Shown piece by piece: positions 17,463-28,267 of a DNA stretch of 64,000 bases. Under the pieces are notes generated by a model that saw nothing but the letters and a program-made list of their open reading frames with translations, was not told the origin of the DNA and made no database searches. The position numbers and the translations under genes are program-made. The DNA comes from Agromyces sp. H66 (lineage in GTDB: Bacteria; Actinomycetota; Actinomycetes; Actinomycetales; Microbacteriaceae): positions 38,993-102,992 of the forward strand of contig NZ_SJZG01000006.1 of NCBI RefSeq assembly GCF_004959775.1. Direction: 5' to 3'. Positions within the stretch are counted from its first letter, which is position 1; each line of letters begins with the position of its first letter.

Positions 17463-18125
17463 ATGGCTACCGCGACCAACACCATCGACACCCTCGACGT
17501 CACCGGCAAGAAGTCGGGCACGATCGAGCTCCCCGCTGAGCTCTTCGACGTGCAGACCAACGTGCCGCTGATCCACCAGGTCGTCGTCGCCCAGCTCGCC
17601 GCCGCGCGCCAGGGCACCCACAAGACCAAGACCCGCGGCGAGGTCTCCGGCGCCGGCCGCAAGCCCTTCAAGCAGAAGGGCACGGGCCGCGCCCGCCAGG
17701 GCTCGATCCGCGCGCCGCAGATGACCGGCGGTGGCATCGTCCACGGCCCGCAGCCGCGTGACTACTCGCAGCGCACCCCGAAGAAGATGATCGCCGCAGC
17801 ACTGCTCGGCGCGCTCTCCGACCGCGCCCGCGGCGGCCGCATCCACGCCGTCGAGTCCTTCGTGAACGGCGACGTCGCGAAGACGAAGGACGCGGTCGCG
17901 CTCCTCGCCGGCATCGCGCCGTCGAAGCACCAGCTCATCGTGCTCACGCGCGACGACGAGCTCTCGGAGCGTGCGGTGCGCAACATCCCGACCGTGCACG
18001 TGCTGCCGGTCGACCAGCTGAACGCCTACGACGTGCTCGTCTCCGACGACATCGTCTTCAGCACGGCCGCGCTCGAGGCGTTCATCGCCGCGAAGACGGC
18101 CAAGAAGGAAGAGGTCTCCGCATGA
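17463..18125 (+). CDS. rplD: 50S ribosomal protein L4
   Basis: A 220-residue protein with the L4 loop [20 protein letters not shown] and [13 protein letters not shown]. The loop lines the exit tunnel. L4 is the autoregulator of S10 operons in gamma-proteobacteria; whether it acts on the hairpins upstream of rpsJ here is unknown. Its stop overlaps the rplW start (ATGA). Confidence 0.97.
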   Translation: MATATNTIDTLDVTGKKSGTIELPAELFDVQTNVPLIHQVVVAQLAAARQGTHKTKTRGEVSGAGRKPFKQKGTGRARQGSIRAPQMTGGGIVHGPQPRDYSQRTPKKMIAAALLGALSDRARGGRIHAVESFVNGDVAKTKDAVALLAGIAPSKHQLIVLTRDDELSERAVRNIPTVHVLPVDQLNAYDVLVSDDIVFSTAALEAFIAAKTAKKEEVSA

Positions 18126-18424
18126 GCGCCGTCCACAACAAGGACCCGCGCGACATCATCATCGCGCCGGTCGTCTCGGAGAAGAGCTACGGCCTGATCG
18201 ACGAGGGCAAGTACACGTTCGTCGTGGACCCCCGCTCGAACAAGACCGAGATCAAGCTCGCGATCGAGAAGATCTTCAACGTCCAGGTGGCATCGATCAA
18301 CACCCTGAACCGCCAGGGCAAGACGCGTCGCACCCGGTTCGGGATCGGCAAGCGCAAGGACACCAAGCGCGCGATCGTCACCCTCAAGTCCGGCTCGATC
18401 GACATCTTCACGGCTGTCGGCTAG
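18122..18424 (+). CDS. rplW: 50S ribosomal protein L23
   Basis: A 100-residue protein. Signature stretches are [36 protein letters not shown] and [16 protein letters not shown]. It sits at the tunnel exit and is the docking site for trigger factor and SRP. It is translationally coupled to rplD. Confidence 0.97.
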   Translation: MSAVHNKDPRDIIIAPVVSEKSYGLIDEGKYTFVVDPRSNKTEIKLAIEKIFNVQVASINTLNRQGKTRRTRFGIGKRKDTKRAIVTLKSGSIDIFTAVG

Positions 18425-18443
18425 GGAGCAGAGGTACCTCACT

Positions 18444-19283
<840 letters not shown>

Positions 19284-19295
19284 GAGTTGTAGAAG

Positions 19296-19577
19296 ATGCC
19301 GCGCAGTCTCAAGAAGGGCCCCTTCGTCGATGACCACCTGCTTCGCAAGGTCGTCACGCAGAACGAAGCCGGTTCCAAGAACGTCATCAAGACCTGGTCG
19401 CGTCGATCGATGATCGTCCCGGCGATGCTGGGTCACACGATCGCCGTGCACGACGGTCGCAAGCACATCCCGGTGTTCGTCACCGAGACCATGGTGGGTC
19501 ACAAGCTCGGAGAGTTCGCCCCCACCCGCACCTTCCGTGGACACGTGAAGGACGACAAGAAGGGCCGTCGCCGCTGA
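19296..19577 (+). CDS. rpsS: 30S ribosomal protein S19
   Basis: A 93-residue protein of standard length: [35 protein letters not shown] and [14 protein letters not shown] are all family hallmarks. It contacts tRNA in the 30S head together with S13. It is followed by rplV after 26 bases with an AAGGAGGAG ribosome site. Confidence 0.98.
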   Translation: MPRSLKKGPFVDDHLLRKVVTQNEAGSKNVIKTWSRRSMIVPAMLGHTIAVHDGRKHIPVFVTETMVGHKLGEFAPTRTFRGHVKDDKKGRRR

Positions 19578-19603
19578 CGCGGTGACGTGAAGGAGGAGAA
19601 GAA

Positions 19604-19969
19604 ATGGTGGAGTCGATCGCACGTGTGCGACACATCCGCGTCACCCCCCAGAAGGCTCGCCGCGTCGTCAACCTGATCCGCGGCAAGCAGGCACAGGAGG
19701 CCCTCGCCATCCTGAAGTTCGCACCCCAGGGTGCGAGCGAGCCGGTGTACAAGCTCGTCGCCTCGGCCATCGCGAACGCACGCGTCAAGGCCGACGCCTC
19801 GAACACCTACCTGGACGAGCAGGACCTCTACGTCAGCCGCGCATTCGTCGACGAGGGCACCACCCTCAAGCGATTCCAGCCGCGCGCGCAGGGTCGTGCC
19901 TTCCGCATCAACAAGCGCACGAGCCACATCACCGTCGTGCTCGCCACGCCCGAGGAGGGTACGAAGTAA
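19604..19969 (+). CDS. rplV: 50S ribosomal protein L22
   Basis: A 121-residue protein with [18 protein letters not shown] near the start and the tunnel-hairpin segment ending [12 protein letters not shown] strong AGGAGG site precedes it. Its stop overlaps the rpsC start by one base (TAATG). Confidence 0.97.
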   Translation: MVESIARVRHIRVTPQKARRVVNLIRGKQAQEALAILKFAPQGASEPVYKLVASAIANARVKADASNTYLDEQDLYVSRAFVDEGTTLKRFQPRAQGRAFRINKRTSHITVVLATPEEGTK

Positions 19970-20721
19970 TGGGTCAGAAGGTCAACCCGTACGGCTTCCG
20001 TCTCGGCATCACCACCGACCACGTGTCGCGGTGGTTCTCCGACTCGACGAAGCCCGGACAGCGCTACGCCGACTACCTCGCCGAGGACGTCAAGATCCGT
20101 CGCCTGCTCCAGACGTCGCTCGACCGCGCGGGAGTCTCGCGCATCGAGATCGAGCGCACCCGTGACCGCGTCCGCGTGGACATCCACACGGCGCGTCCCG
20201 GCATCGTGATCGGCCGCCGCGGCGCCGAGGCCGAGCGCATCCGCGCCGACCTCGAGAAGCTCACCGGCAAGCAGATCCAGCTGAACATCCTCGAGGTCAA
20301 GAACCCCGAGGCCGACGCCCAGCTCGTCGCCCAGGGCATCGCCGAGCAGCTCTCCGCCCGCGTGGCCTTCCGCCGCGCGATGCGCAAGGGCCTGCAGGGC
20401 GCGCAGCGCGCCGGCGCCAAGGGCGTCCGCATCCAGGTCTCCGGCCGCCTCGGCGGCGCCGAGATGAGCCGGTCGGAGTTCTACCGCGAGGGCCGCGTGC
20501 CTCTGCACACGCTTCGCGCGAACATCGACTACGGGTTCTACGAGGCGAAGACCACCTTCGGCCGCATCGGCGTGAAGGTCTGGATCTACAAGGGCGACAT
20601 CACCAACAAGGAGCTCGCCCGCGAGCAGGCTTCGCAGAAGCCCTCGCGTGGTGACCGCAGTGACCGCCCCCGTCGTGCGCCCAAGGCGCAGGAGCCGGTG
20701 GCAGCAGGAGTTGAGGCATAA
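19969..20721 (+). CDS. rpsC: 30S ribosomal protein S3
   Basis: A 250-residue protein beginning [15 protein letters not shown]. The KH domain motif [16 protein letters not shown] and the C-terminal [17 protein letters not shown] are clear. It forms part of the mRNA entry helicase. The last 30 residues are a Ser/Arg/Pro/Ala tail ([11 protein letters not shown]) of low complexity, one of several tailed ribosomal proteins in this cluster. Confidence 0.97.
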   Translation: MGQKVNPYGFRLGITTDHVSRWFSDSTKPGQRYADYLAEDVKIRRLLQTSLDRAGVSRIEIERTRDRVRVDIHTARPGIVIGRRGAEAERIRADLEKLTGKQIQLNILEVKNPEADAQLVAQGIAEQLSARVAFRRAMRKGLQGAQRAGAKGVRIQVSGRLGGAEMSRSEFYREGRVPLHTLRANIDYGFYEAKTTFGRIGVKVWIYKGDITNKELAREQASQKPSRGDRSDRPRRAPKAQEPVAAGVEA

Positions 20722-20723
20722 CC

Positions 20724-21143
20724 ATGTTGATTCCCCGTCGAGTCAAGTACCGCAAGCAGCACCACCCCGGCCGTTCGGGCCACGCCACCGGCGGCACGAA
20801 GGTCACCTTCGGCGAGTTCGGCATCCAGGCCCTGACTCCCGCCTACGTGACGAACCGTCAGATCGAGTCCGCTCGTATCGCGATGACCCGTCACATCAAG
20901 CGTGGCGGCAAGGTGTGGATCAACATCTACCCCGACCGTCCGCTCACGAAGAAGCCGGCCGAGACCCGAATGGGTTCCGGTAAGGGCTCGCCCGAGTGGT
21001 GGGTCGCCAACGTCAAGCCGGGTCGCGTCCTCTTCGAGGTCTCGGGTGTCTCCGAGGAACTCGCTCGTGAGGCCATGACCCGTGCCATCCACAAGCTGCC
21101 CCTCAAGGCACGCATCATCAAGCGCGAGGAGGGCGACGCGTAA
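20724..21143 (+). CDS. rplP: 50S ribosomal protein L16
   Basis: A 139-residue protein with [19 protein letters not shown] and the [18 protein letters not shown] signature. It binds near the A-site tRNA elbow. The spacing is 2 bases from rpsC, and it overlaps rpmC by one base (TAATG). Confidence 0.98.
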   Translation: MLIPRRVKYRKQHHPGRSGHATGGTKVTFGEFGIQALTPAYVTNRQIESARIAMTRHIKRGGKVWINIYPDRPLTKKPAETRMGSGKGSPEWWVANVKPGRVLFEVSGVSEELAREAMTRAIHKLPLKARIIKREEGDA

Positions 21144-21469
21144 TGGCCGTCGGAACGAAGGAGCTCGCGCCGAGCGAGCTCGACACCTTTGAAGACGAGC
21201 GACTCGTCGACGAGCTGAAGAAGGCCAAGGAGGAGCTGTTCAACCTGCGCTTCCAGGCCGCCACCGGCCAGCTCGAGAGCCACGGCCGACTGCGTGCCGT
21301 CAAGCGCGACATCGCGCGCATCTACACGGTCATCCGTGAGCGCGAGCTCGGCATCCGGGCCACGCCCGCCCCGGTCGAGGCGAAGGCCGCGCCCGCGAAG
21401 AAGACCAAGAAGGCCAAGGCCGAGGCATCCGCTGATGCCGCTGCCGAGGCAGAGACGAAGGAGGCCTGA
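21143..21469 (+). CDS. rpmC: 50S ribosomal protein L29 with C-terminal extension
   Basis: A 108-residue protein; L29 is normally about 65-75. The core ([31 protein letters not shown]) ends near residue 75. The remaining 33 residues are Ala/Lys then Ala/Glu ([21 protein letters not shown]), a charged tail of unknown role. It lies near the tunnel exit. Confidence 0.96.
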   Translation: MAVGTKELAPSELDTFEDERLVDELKKAKEELFNLRFQAATGQLESHGRLRAVKRDIARIYTVIRERELGIRATPAPVEAKAAPAKKTKKAKAEASADAAAEAETKEA

Positions 21470-21471
21470 AC

Positions 21472-21771
21472 ATGGCTGAGACCGAGAAGGCCACGGCCGA
21501 GGTCGCCGAGACGGCCTCGCACCGCCCGTACCGCAAGGTGCGCCGCGGCTACGTCGTGAGCGACAAGATGCAGAAGACCATCGTCGTCGAGGTCGAGGAC
21601 CGCGTGAAGCACCCGCTCTACGGGAAGGTCATCCGCCGCACCTCGAAGGTCAAGGCGCACGACGAGCAGAACACCGCCGGCATCGGCGACCTGGTCGTCA
21701 TCGCCGAGACCCGCCCCCTCAGCGCCACCAAGCGCTGGCGGCTCGTCGAGATCGCGGAGAAGGCCAAGTAA
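21472..21771 (+). CDS. rpsQ: 30S ribosomal protein S17
   Basis: A 99-residue protein with the S17 core [39 protein letters not shown] and an Ala/Thr/Glu-rich N-terminal 15 residues. It is a primary 16S rRNA binding protein. Last gene of the S10 cluster; the next gene, rplN, is 31 bases on with an AGAAGGAG ribosome site. Confidence 0.97.
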   Translation: MAETEKATAEVAETASHRPYRKVRRGYVVSDKMQKTIVVEVEDRVKHPLYGKVIRRTSKVKAHDEQNTAGIGDLVVIAETRPLSATKRWRLVEIAEKAK

Positions 21772-21802
21772 GCCTCGGCTTGCTCGGTAGAAGGAGTTCA
21801 CA

Positions 21803-22171
21803 ATGCTTCAGCAGGAATCACGAGTCAAGGTCGCCGACAACACCGGCGCCAAGGAGCTGCTCACGATCCGCGTCCTCGGAGGGTCGAAGCGTCGCTACGC
21901 CGGCCTCGGCGACACGATCGTCGCGACCGTCAAGGACGCCATCCCGGGCGGCAACGTCAAGAAGGGCGATGTCGTCAAGGCGGTCATCGTCCGCACCGTC
22001 AAGGAGACCCGTCGCGCCGACGGCTCCTACATCAAGTTCGACGAGAACGCGGCGGTCATCCTCAAGAACGACGGCGACCCCCGCGGCACCCGCATCTTCG
22101 GGCCGGTCGGCCGCGAGCTGCGCGACCGCAAGTTCATGAAGATCATCTCGCTGGCACCGGAGGTGCTGTAA
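21803..22171 (+). CDS. rplN: 50S ribosomal protein L14
   Basis: A 122-residue protein, exact family length: [20 protein letters not shown], the [17 protein letters not shown] signature and [13 protein letters not shown] are present. It bridges to the 30S subunit. First gene of the spc cluster, with rplX two bases downstream. Confidence 0.98.
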   Translation: MLQQESRVKVADNTGAKELLTIRVLGGSKRRYAGLGDTIVATVKDAIPGGNVKKGDVVKAVIVRTVKETRRADGSYIKFDENAAVILKNDGDPRGTRIFGPVGRELRDRKFMKIISLAPEVL

Positions 22172-22173
22172 CC

Positions 22174-22542
22174 ATGGCCAACATCAAGAAGGGCGACCTG
22201 GTCCAGGTCATCTCGGGTCCGAAGAGGAACAAGGACGGCACCCCCGGCGACCGCGGCAAGCAGGGCAAGGTCATCGAGGTGCTCGTCGCCGAGAACCGCG
22301 TCGTGGTCGAGGGCGTGAACTTCGTCACGAAGCACGTGCGCGTCGGCCAGACGCAGCGCGGCTCGAAGACGGGCGGCATCGAGACGCACGAGGCGCCGAT
22401 CCACGTGTCGAACGTCGCGCTCGTCGACCCCGAGACGAAGAAGCCGACCCGCGTCGGCTTCCGCACCGAGACCGTGACGAAGGACGGCGTCGAGAAGACC
22501 GTCCGCGTCCGCTACGCCAAGAAGTCAGGTAAGGACCTGTAA
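22174..22542 (+). CDS. rplX: 50S ribosomal protein L24
   Basis: A 122-residue protein starting with the KOW motif: [19 protein letters not shown] then [10 protein letters not shown]. It is an early 50S assembly initiator. It is slightly longer than the common 103-105 residues, with the extra part at the C-terminus ([16 protein letters not shown]). It overlaps rplE by one base. Confidence 0.97.
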   Translation: MANIKKGDLVQVISGPKRNKDGTPGDRGKQGKVIEVLVAENRVVVEGVNFVTKHVRVGQTQRGSKTGGIETHEAPIHVSNVALVDPETKKPTRVGFRTETVTKDGVEKTVRVRYAKKSGKDL

Positions 22543-23129
22543 TGACCGATACGGCAACGCAGGCTGGCAAAATCCAGCCGCGACTGAAGACCAAGTACCG
22601 GACCGAGATCTCGAAGGCCCTCGCCGAGGAGCACGGCTACACCAACGTGCATCAGGTTCCGGGTCTCGTGAAGATCGTCGTGAACATGGGCGTCGGCGAG
22701 GCGGCCCGCGATGGCAAGGTCATCGACGGTGCGATCGCCGACCTGACCCGGATCACCGGGCAGAAGCCGCAGGTCACCAAGGCCCGCAAGTCCATCGCGC
22801 AGTTCAAGCTGCGCGAGGGCCAGCCCATCGGCGCGCACGTCACGCTGCGCGGCGACCGCATGTGGGAGTTCCTCGACCGCCTGCTCTCGCTCGCGCTGCC
22901 CCGTATCCGCGACTTCCGGGGCCTCTCGGACCAGCAGTTCGACGGCAACGGCAACTACACCTTCGGCCTCGTGGAGCAGTCCGTGTTCCACGAGATCGAC
23001 CAGGACAAGATCGACCGCGTCCGCGGCATGGACATCACCGTGGTGACCACCGCCAAGAACGACGACGAGGGCCGCGCGCTGCTCAAGCAGCTCGGCTTCC
23101 CGTTCCGGTCGAACACGTCCGGCAACTGA
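22542..23129 (+). CDS. rplE: 50S ribosomal protein L5
   Basis: A 195-residue protein with the signature [20 protein letters not shown] and [20 protein letters not shown], ending in [20 protein letters not shown]. It binds 5S rRNA. In most bacteria rpsN (S14) follows directly; here rpsH follows after 143 bases that contain a palindrome but no room for S14. Confidence 0.97.
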   Translation: MTDTATQAGKIQPRLKTKYRTEISKALAEEHGYTNVHQVPGLVKIVVNMGVGEAARDGKVIDGAIADLTRITGQKPQVTKARKSIAQFKLREGQPIGAHVTLRGDRMWEFLDRLLSLALPRIRDFRGLSDQQFDGNGNYTFGLVEQSVFHEIDQDKIDRVRGMDITVVTTAKNDDEGRALLKQLGFPFRSNTSGN

Positions 23130-23133
23130 ACCC

Positions 23134-23180
23134 CGGATGCCGCATTCGGTCCCTGAGCTTGTCGAAGGGCGCGGCATCCG
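23134..23180. repeat. Palindrome holding a REP-like core, between rplE and rpsH
   Basis: Perfect 10-bp arms CGGATGCCGC (23134-23143) and GCGGCATCCG (23171-23180) enclose CCCTGAGCTTGTCGAAGGGC, which matches the dispersed CTGAGCCTGTCGAAG element of this genome. It sits where rpsN would be expected. It may also act as a transcript hairpin. Confidence 0.8.
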
Positions 23181-23272
23181 ACCCGGGTCCGGCATCCGCC
23201 CGACCCATCCACCACAGGTCATCACTCGTGTAACGGGTGCTGAAACCTGGTGAACGTAAGGAACCATTCGTC

Positions 23273-23671
23273 ATGACGATGACCGACCCGGTCGCTGACA
23301 TGCTGACCCGCCTGCGCAACGCGAACTCGGCGCACCACGACACCGTGTCGATGCCGCACTCCAAGCTCAAGGCGCACATCGCCGAGATCCTCAGGAACGA
23401 GGGCTACATCGCCGGCTTCGAGGTGACCGACGCGCGCGTGGGCAAGACGCTCACGCTGCAGCTGAAGTTCGGTCCCAACCGCGAGCGCTCGATCGCGGGC
23501 ATCAAGCGCGTGTCGAAGCCCGGCCTCCGCGTCTACGCGAAGTCGACCGAGCTTCCCAAGGTGCTCGGCGGCCTCGGCGTCGCGATCCTGTCCACCTCCA
23601 GCGGTCTGCTGACCGACCGCCAGGCCGAGAAGAAGGGTGTGGGTGGGGAAGTCCTCGCCTACGTGTGGTAG
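23273..23671 (+). CDS. rpsH: 30S ribosomal protein S8
   Basis: A 132-residue protein. ATG 23273 ([18 protein letters not shown]) is chosen over ATG 23279 because AAGGA at 23259 is then correctly spaced. It ends with the typical [12 protein letters not shown]8 is a primary 16S binder and the autoregulator of the spc operon in E. coli. Confidence 0.97.
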   Translation: MTMTDPVADMLTRLRNANSAHHDTVSMPHSKLKAHIAEILRNEGYIAGFEVTDARVGKTLTLQLKFGPNRERSIAGIKRVSKPGLRVYAKSTELPKVLGGLGVAILSTSSGLLTDRQAEKKGVGGEVLAYVW

Positions 23672-23675
23672 TTCC

Positions 23676-24212
23676 ATGTCACGAATCGGACGACTTCCCA
23701 TCGACATCCCCGCCGGTGTCGACGTCACGGTCGACGGCGCCGCCGTCACCGTCAAGGGCCCGAAGGGGGAGCTCTCGCTCACCGTCGCGTCGCCCATCGA
23801 GGTGAAGCTCGAGGACAACCAGGTCCTCGTCACCCGCCCCGACGACGAGCGCGAGTCGCGCTCGCTGCACGGACTCACCCGCTCGCTGATCGCGAACCAG
23901 ATCATCGGCGTGACGCAGGGCTACTCCAAGGCCCTCGAGATCGTCGGCACCGGGTACCGCGTCGCGCAGAAGGGCTCCTCGATCGAGTTCGCGCTCGGGT
24001 TCTCGCACCCCGTCACCGTCGAGCCGCCGGCCGGCATCACGCTGTCCGTCGAGGGCAACAACAAGGTCACCGTCACGGGCATCGACAAGCAGGCCGTGGG
24101 CGAGGCCGCCGCCAACATCCGCAAGATCAAGAAGCCCGAGCCGTACAAGGGCAAGGGCATCCGCTACGCCGGCGAGGTCGTTCGTCGCAAGGCCGGAAAG
24201 TCAGGTAAGTAA
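23676..24212 (+). CDS. rplF: 50S ribosomal protein L6
   Basis: A 178-residue protein: [17 protein letters not shown] at the start and the L6 signature [19 protein letters not shown] at the end. It lies close to the factor-binding site. Start four bases after the rpsH stop; rplR begins two bases after its own stop. Confidence 0.98.
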   Translation: MSRIGRLPIDIPAGVDVTVDGAAVTVKGPKGELSLTVASPIEVKLEDNQVLVTRPDDERESRSLHGLTRSLIANQIIGVTQGYSKALEIVGTGYRVAQKGSSIEFALGFSHPVTVEPPAGITLSVEGNNKVTVTGIDKQAVGEAAANIRKIKKPEPYKGKGIRYAGEVVRRKAGKSGK

Positions 24213-24214
24213 TC

Positions 24215-24574
24215 ATGGCTGTGAAGACCAAGACGGCTGCGCGCACGCGCCGCCACACCCGCCTTCGCAAGAAGATCGTCGGCACCGTCGAGCGCCCGCG
24301 TCTCGTCGTGACGCGTTCGGCCCGCCACGTCTTCGTGCAGGTCGTCGACGACGCCGCAGGCCGCACCCTGGCGTCCGCCTCCACCATGGAGGCCGACCTC
24401 CGCGCGTTCGAGGGCGACAAGACCGCCAAGGCCCGGAAGGTCGGCGAACTCGTGGCCGAGCGCGCGAAGCAGGCCGGCATCGAGTCGGTCGTCTTCGACC
24501 GCGGCGGCAACAAGTACGCCGGTCGCGTCGCCGCCATCGCCGATGGCGCGCGAGAGGCGGGGCTGAGCCTGTGA
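24215..24574 (+). CDS. rplR: 50S ribosomal protein L18
   Basis: A 119-residue protein. [35 protein letters not shown] and [20 protein letters not shown] are standard L18. It binds 5S rRNA with L5. Its TGA overlaps the GTG start of rpsE (GTGA). Confidence 0.98.
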   Translation: MAVKTKTAARTRRHTRLRKKIVGTVERPRLVVTRSARHVFVQVVDDAAGRTLASASTMEADLRAFEGDKTAKARKVGELVAERAKQAGIESVVFDRGGNKYAGRVAAIADGAREAGLSL

Positions 24575-25272
24575 CCGACAACAAGAAGGAGAACGAGGTG
24601 GCTGCAGTGGCAGAGGCACCCGTGGAGACCGCCGCCGCGAGCGAGGCTCCCCAGAACGAGCCGCGCGAGGCCCGTCGTGGCAGCCGCGACCGTGGCCCGA
24701 GCCGCGACCGCGGTGGCCGTGACGCCGAGAAGAGCCAGTTCCTCGAGCGCGTCGTGACCATCAACCGCGTGTCCAAGGTCGTCAAGGGCGGCCGTCGCTT
24801 CAGCTTCACGGCGCTCGTCGTCGTGGGTGACGGCAACGGCCTCGTCGGTGTCGGCTACGGCAAGGCGCGCGAGGTCCCGACCGCGATCTCGAAGGGCGTC
24901 GAGGAGGCGAAGAAGAACTTCTTCCGCGTTCCCCGCGTCGGCGCGACCATCCCGCACCCCGTCCAGGGCGAGGCGGCCGCAGGCGTCGTCCTGCTCCGGC
25001 CGGCTTCCGCCGGTACCGGCGTCATCGCCGGTGGTCCGGTGCGTGCCGTGCTCGAGTGCGCCGGCATCCACGACGTCCTGAGCAAGTCGCTCGGCTCGTC
25101 GAACACCATCAACATCGTGCACGCCACGGTCCAGGCACTCAAGGAGCTCGAGGAGCCTCGCGCGGTCGCCGCGCGTCGTGGCCTCGACTACGACGAGGTC
25201 GCCCCGGCCCGTCTGGTGCGTGCCGAAGCACAGGCGGCCGAGGCCGCCGCAGCGGCGAAGGCAGGTGCCTGA
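24571..25272 (+). CDS. rpsE: 30S ribosomal protein S5 with long N-terminal extension
   Basis: A 233-residue protein; the S5 core ([57 protein letters not shown]) starts near residue 55. The N-terminal part is low complexity: acidic Ala/Glu followed by Arg/Asp/Ser repeats ([16 protein letters not shown]). An internal GTG at 24598 ([11 protein letters not shown]) is a possible alternative start. S5 acts in decoding fidelity and mRNA unwinding. Confidence 0.95.
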   Translation: MTDNKKENEVAAVAEAPVETAAASEAPQNEPREARRGSRDRGPSRDRGGRDAEKSQFLERVVTINRVSKVVKGGRRFSFTALVVVGDGNGLVGVGYGKAREVPTAISKGVEEAKKNFFRVPRVGATIPHPVQGEAAAGVVLLRPASAGTGVIAGGPVRAVLECAGIHDVLSKSLGSSNTINIVHATVQALKELEEPRAVAARRGLDYDEVAPARLVRAEAQAAEAAAAAKAGA

Positions 25273-25454
25273 TGGCGAAGCTCAAGGTGACCCAGATCAA
25301 GTCCAAGGTGAGCGAGAAGCAGAACCAGCGCGACACGCTGCGCAGCCTCGGGCTGAAGCGCATCGGCGACTCGGTCGTTCGCGACGACACCCCGCAGAAC
25401 CGCGGGTACGTCAAGACCGTCGCCCACCTCGTGAAGGTTGAGGAGATCGACTAA
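25272..25454 (+). CDS. rpmD: 50S ribosomal protein L30
   Basis: A 60-residue protein, the usual size: [20 protein letters not shown] and [20 protein letters not shown] are L30 signature regions. It overlaps rpsE and rplO each by one base (TGATG and TAATG), so it is tightly coupled with both. Confidence 0.97.
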   Translation: MAKLKVTQIKSKVSEKQNQRDTLRSLGLKRIGDSVVRDDTPQNRGYVKTVAHLVKVEEID

Positions 25455-26155
25455 TGGCAGAGAACGAGAAGGCCGCCGAGGCCGCCGAGGCCAAGAAGGC
25501 TCCGGCGAAGAAGGCGGCCGCCAAGCCCGCCGCCGAGAAGGCTCCCGCGAAGAAGGCGCCGGCCAAGGCCGCTGCCGCGAAGGCCGACGACGCGAAGGCT
25601 CCCGCGAAGAAGGCGCCGGCCAAGGCCGCTGCCGCGAAGGCCGACGACGCGAAGGCCCCCGCGAAGAAGGCCGCGGCCAAGAAGGCGCCCGCCAAGGACG
25701 CCGTCGAGGCCAAGCGCGAGCCCGTGCTGAAGGTGCACCACCTGCGCCCCGCGCCCGGTGCCAAGAAGGACAAGACCCGCGTCGGACGCGGTGAGGGTTC
25801 GAAGGGCAAGACCGCGGGCCGAGGCACCAAGGGTTCGAAGGCGCGCAACAACATCCGGCCCGGCTTCGAGGGCGGCCAGCTTCCGTACCACATGCGTGCG
25901 CCGAAGCTGCGCGGCTTCAAGAACCCGTTCCGGGTCGAGTACCAGGTCGTCAACCTGGAGAAGCTCGCCGAGCTCTACCCGAAGGGCGGCGACGTCACGG
26001 TCGCCGACCTCGTCGAGAAGGGTGCCGTCCGCAAGAACGAGCGCGTCAAGGTGCTCGGCAACGGCGACATCCAGGTGAAGCTCAATGTCGCGGTCGACAA
26101 GGTCTCCGGCTCCGCCGAGCAGAAGATCGTCGCCGCGGGCGGCTCGGTCAAGTAG
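25454..26155 (+). CDS. rplO: 50S ribosomal protein L15 with histone-like N-terminal tail
   Basis: A 233-residue protein, about 85 longer than usual. Residues 1-90 are almost only Ala, Lys, Pro, with Asp-Asp and Glu ([18 protein letters not shown]), like the tails of bacterial histone H1-like proteins. The L15 core begins at [14 protein letters not shown], with [20 protein letters not shown] and the C-terminal [17 protein letters not shown]. No internal ATG or GTG sits right before the core, so the tail appears to be translated. Confidence 0.95.
   Translation: MAENEKAAEAAEAKKAPAKKAAAKPAAEKAPAKKAPAKAAAAKADDAKAPAKKAPAKAAAAKADDAKAPAKKAAAKKAPAKDAVEAKREPVLKVHHLRPAPGAKKDKTRVGRGEGSKGKTAGRGTKGSKARNNIRPGFEGGQLPYHMRAPKLRGFKNPFRVEYQVVNLEKLAELYPKGGDVTVADLVEKGAVRKNERVKVLGNGDIQVKLNVAVDKVSGSAEQKIVAAGGSVK
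25538..25651 (+). repeat. 57-bp perfect tandem repeat in rplO
   Basis: Two copies, 25538-25594 and 25595-25651, each coding 19 residues ([19 protein letters not shown]). It is a recent duplication that lengthened the basic L15 tail in frame. Confidence 0.9.
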
Positions 26156-26176
26156 GCCGAAGCCCACCGGATCGCC

Positions 26177-26226
26177 CGAGCCTGTCGGGACCTCGCGTAT
26201 GATTCACGGGGGTCCCGACAGGCTCG
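26177..26226. repeat. 16-bp perfect inverted repeat upstream of secY, with a -10-like box in the loop
   Basis: CGAGCCTGTCGGGACC (26177-26192) and GGTCCCGACAGGCTCG (26211-26226), loop of 18 bases. The loop contains TATGAT (26198-26203), five of six matches to the -10 consensus. No clear -35 is present. The arm is related to the dispersed GAGCCTGTCGAAG repeats. Confidence 0.85.
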
Positions 26227-26290
26227 AGCCGCATCCGGACCCATTCGCCAACAGCGCAACACGCTCCCACACGGAGTGACAGGAGGACGA

Positions 26291-27610
26291 GTGTTCAACG
26301 CCATCGGGCGGATCTTCCGCACGCCGGATCTTCGCCGCAAGATCGGGTTCACGCTGGGCATCGTGGCCCTGTTCCGGCTCGGGTCCTTCATCCCGGCGCC
26401 ATTCGTGGACTTCGGGAACGTGCAGGCGTGTCTCGCGGCGAGCCAGGGAGCATCCGGCCTCTACGAGCTCGTCAACCTGTTCTCGGGCGGTGCGCTCCTC
26501 CAGCTCTCGATCTTCGCGCTCGGCATCATGCCGTACATCACCGCGTCGATCATCACGCAGCTGCTTCGCGTGGTGATCCCGCACTTCGAGACCCTCCACA
26601 AGGAGGGCCAGGCCGGGCAGGCGCGTCTCACGCAGTACACGCGCTACCTGACGATCGCGCTCGGCGTGCTGCAGTCGACGACCCTGGTCACGGTGGCCCG
26701 CTCGGGCGCGCTGTTCCCGTCGGGCGACCCGTCGTGCTCGCAGCTCATCACGAACGACGCCTGGTACGCGATCCTGCTCATGGTCATCACCATGACCGCC
26801 GGCACCGGCCTCATCATGTGGCTCGGCGAGCTCATCACCGAGCGCGGCATCGGCAACGGCATGTCGCTGCTCATCTTCACCTCGATCGCGGCGACCTTCC
26901 CCGGCTCGCTCTGGGCGATCGGCGTGTCCCGCGGCTGGGACATCTTCGCGCTCGTGCTCGTCGTCGGCCTCCTCATCGTGGTGGCGGTCGTCTTCGTCGA
27001 GCAGTCGCAGCGGCGCATCCCCGTGCAGTACGCCAAGCGCATGGTCGGTCGGCGCACGTACGGCGGCAACAACACCTACATCCCGATCAAGGTGAACATG
27101 GCCGGCGTCGTGCCCGTCATCTTCGCGTCCTCGCTCCTGTACCTGCCGGCCCTCATCGCGCAGTTCAACCAGCCGGCCGCCGGCGAGGAGCCGCAGCCGT
27201 GGGTCGTCTGGATCACGAACTACCTCACGCAGGGCGATCACCCGCTCTACATGCTCCTGTACTTCCTCCTGATCGTCGGGTTCACGTACTTCTACGTCGC
27301 CATCACGTTCAACCCCGACGAGGTGGCCGAGAACATGAAGAAGTACGGCGGTTTCATCCCGGGCATCCGGGCCGGCCGGCCGACGGCCGAATACCTCGAT
27401 TACGTGCTGACGCGCGTGACGCTGCCGGGTTCGCTCTACCTCGGCCTCGTCGCACTCATCCCGCTGATCGCCCTCGGGCTCGTCGGCGCCAACGCGAACT
27501 TCCCGTTCGGCGGCGCATCGATCCTCATCATCGTCGGCGTCGGCCTCGAGACCGTGAAGCAGATCGACGCCCAGCTCCAGCAGCGGCACTACGAAGGGCT
27601 CCTCCGATGA
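26291..27610 (+). CDS. secY: Preprotein translocase channel subunit SecY
   Basis: A 439-residue inner-membrane protein with ten predicted helices. GTG 26291 is preferred: AGGAGGA at 26281 precedes it and the protein begins MFNAIGRIFRTPDLRRKIGF. SecY signatures include LFSGGALLQLSIFALGIMPY and EQSQRRIPVQYAKRMVGR. It forms the Sec channel with SecE and SecG. Its stop overlaps the adk start (ATGA). Confidence 0.97.
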   Translation: MFNAIGRIFRTPDLRRKIGFTLGIVALFRLGSFIPAPFVDFGNVQACLAASQGASGLYELVNLFSGGALLQLSIFALGIMPYITASIITQLLRVVIPHFETLHKEGQAGQARLTQYTRYLTIALGVLQSTTLVTVARSGALFPSGDPSCSQLITNDAWYAILLMVITMTAGTGLIMWLGELITERGIGNGMSLLIFTSIAATFPGSLWAIGVSRGWDIFALVLVVGLLIVVAVVFVEQSQRRIPVQYAKRMVGRRTYGGNNTYIPIKVNMAGVVPVIFASSLLYLPALIAQFNQPAAGEEPQPWVVWITNYLTQGDHPLYMLLYFLLIVGFTYFYVAITFNPDEVAENMKKYGGFIPGIRAGRPTAEYLDYVLTRVTLPGSLYLGLVALIPLIALGLVGANANFPFGGASILIIVGVGLETVKQIDAQLQQRHYEGLLR

Positions 27611-28260
27611 CCGCCCGACAGGCTCACGGCGACGCGGCCTCGGCCTCGGCTCGGCTCCTGATCGTCGGCCCGCAGGGTTCCGGCAAGGGAACGCAGGGCG
27701 TGCTCGTCGCGAAGGCGTTCGGCGTGCCGCAGGTGGCGACGGGCGACATCTTCCGCGAGAACGTGACGAACGGCACCGAGCTCGGCAAGAAGGTCCAGGC
27801 GATCATCGAGGCCGGCGACCTGGTGCCCGACGAGCTCACGAGCGAACTCGTCCGTGATCGGCTGGAGCAGCCCGATGCCGCGCGCGGCTTCCTGCTCGAC
27901 GGGTATCCCCGCAATCGCGGCCAGGTCGACGACCTCGACGCCTTCCTCGAGCCCCGCGGCGAAGCACTCGACGCGGTGATCGAACTCGTGGTGCCCCGCG
28001 AGGAGAGCATCGCGCGCATCACCCAGCGGGCCGAGGAGCAGGGGCGTACCGACGACACCGAAGAGGTCATCGCGAACCGCCTCGCGATCTACGAGCGGGA
28101 GACGGCGCCGATCCTCGACGTCTATCGAGCGCGGGGCATCGTCGACGAGGTCGACGGCGTCGGCACCCTCGAGGAGGTCACCGACCGCATCTTCGCCGCC
28201 CTCGCGGAGCGTGGCCTGACCGCGGACGCGCACGACGGCGGCAACGGCGCGGCGGCCTGA
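27607..28260 (+). CDS. adk: Adenylate kinase
   Basis: A 217-residue enzyme that interconverts AMP, ADP and ATP. P-loop GPQGSGKGTQ replaces the usual GPPGAGKGTQ with two conservative changes. The AMP-binding ATGDIFRENV and FLLDGYPRNRGQ motifs are present. The LID is the short type without zinc cysteines, as in other actinobacteria. An N-terminal stretch (TARQAHGDAASASA) and a Gly/Ala tail extend the core. The start overlaps secY by 4 bases. Confidence 0.96.
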   Translation: MTARQAHGDAASASARLLIVGPQGSGKGTQGVLVAKAFGVPQVATGDIFRENVTNGTELGKKVQAIIEAGDLVPDELTSELVRDRLEQPDAARGFLLDGYPRNRGQVDDLDAFLEPRGEALDAVIELVVPREESIARITQRAEEQGRTDDTEEVIANRLAIYERETAPILDVYRARGIVDEVDGVGTLEEVTDRIFAALAERGLTADAHDGGNGAAA

Positions 28261-28267
28261 CGCCCGC

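Noticed and set aside
23130..23272. Possible rpsN (S14) gene in the rplE-rpsH gap
   Set aside because: The gap is 143 bases, too short even for the 61-residue form, and no CxxC zinc motif is encoded.
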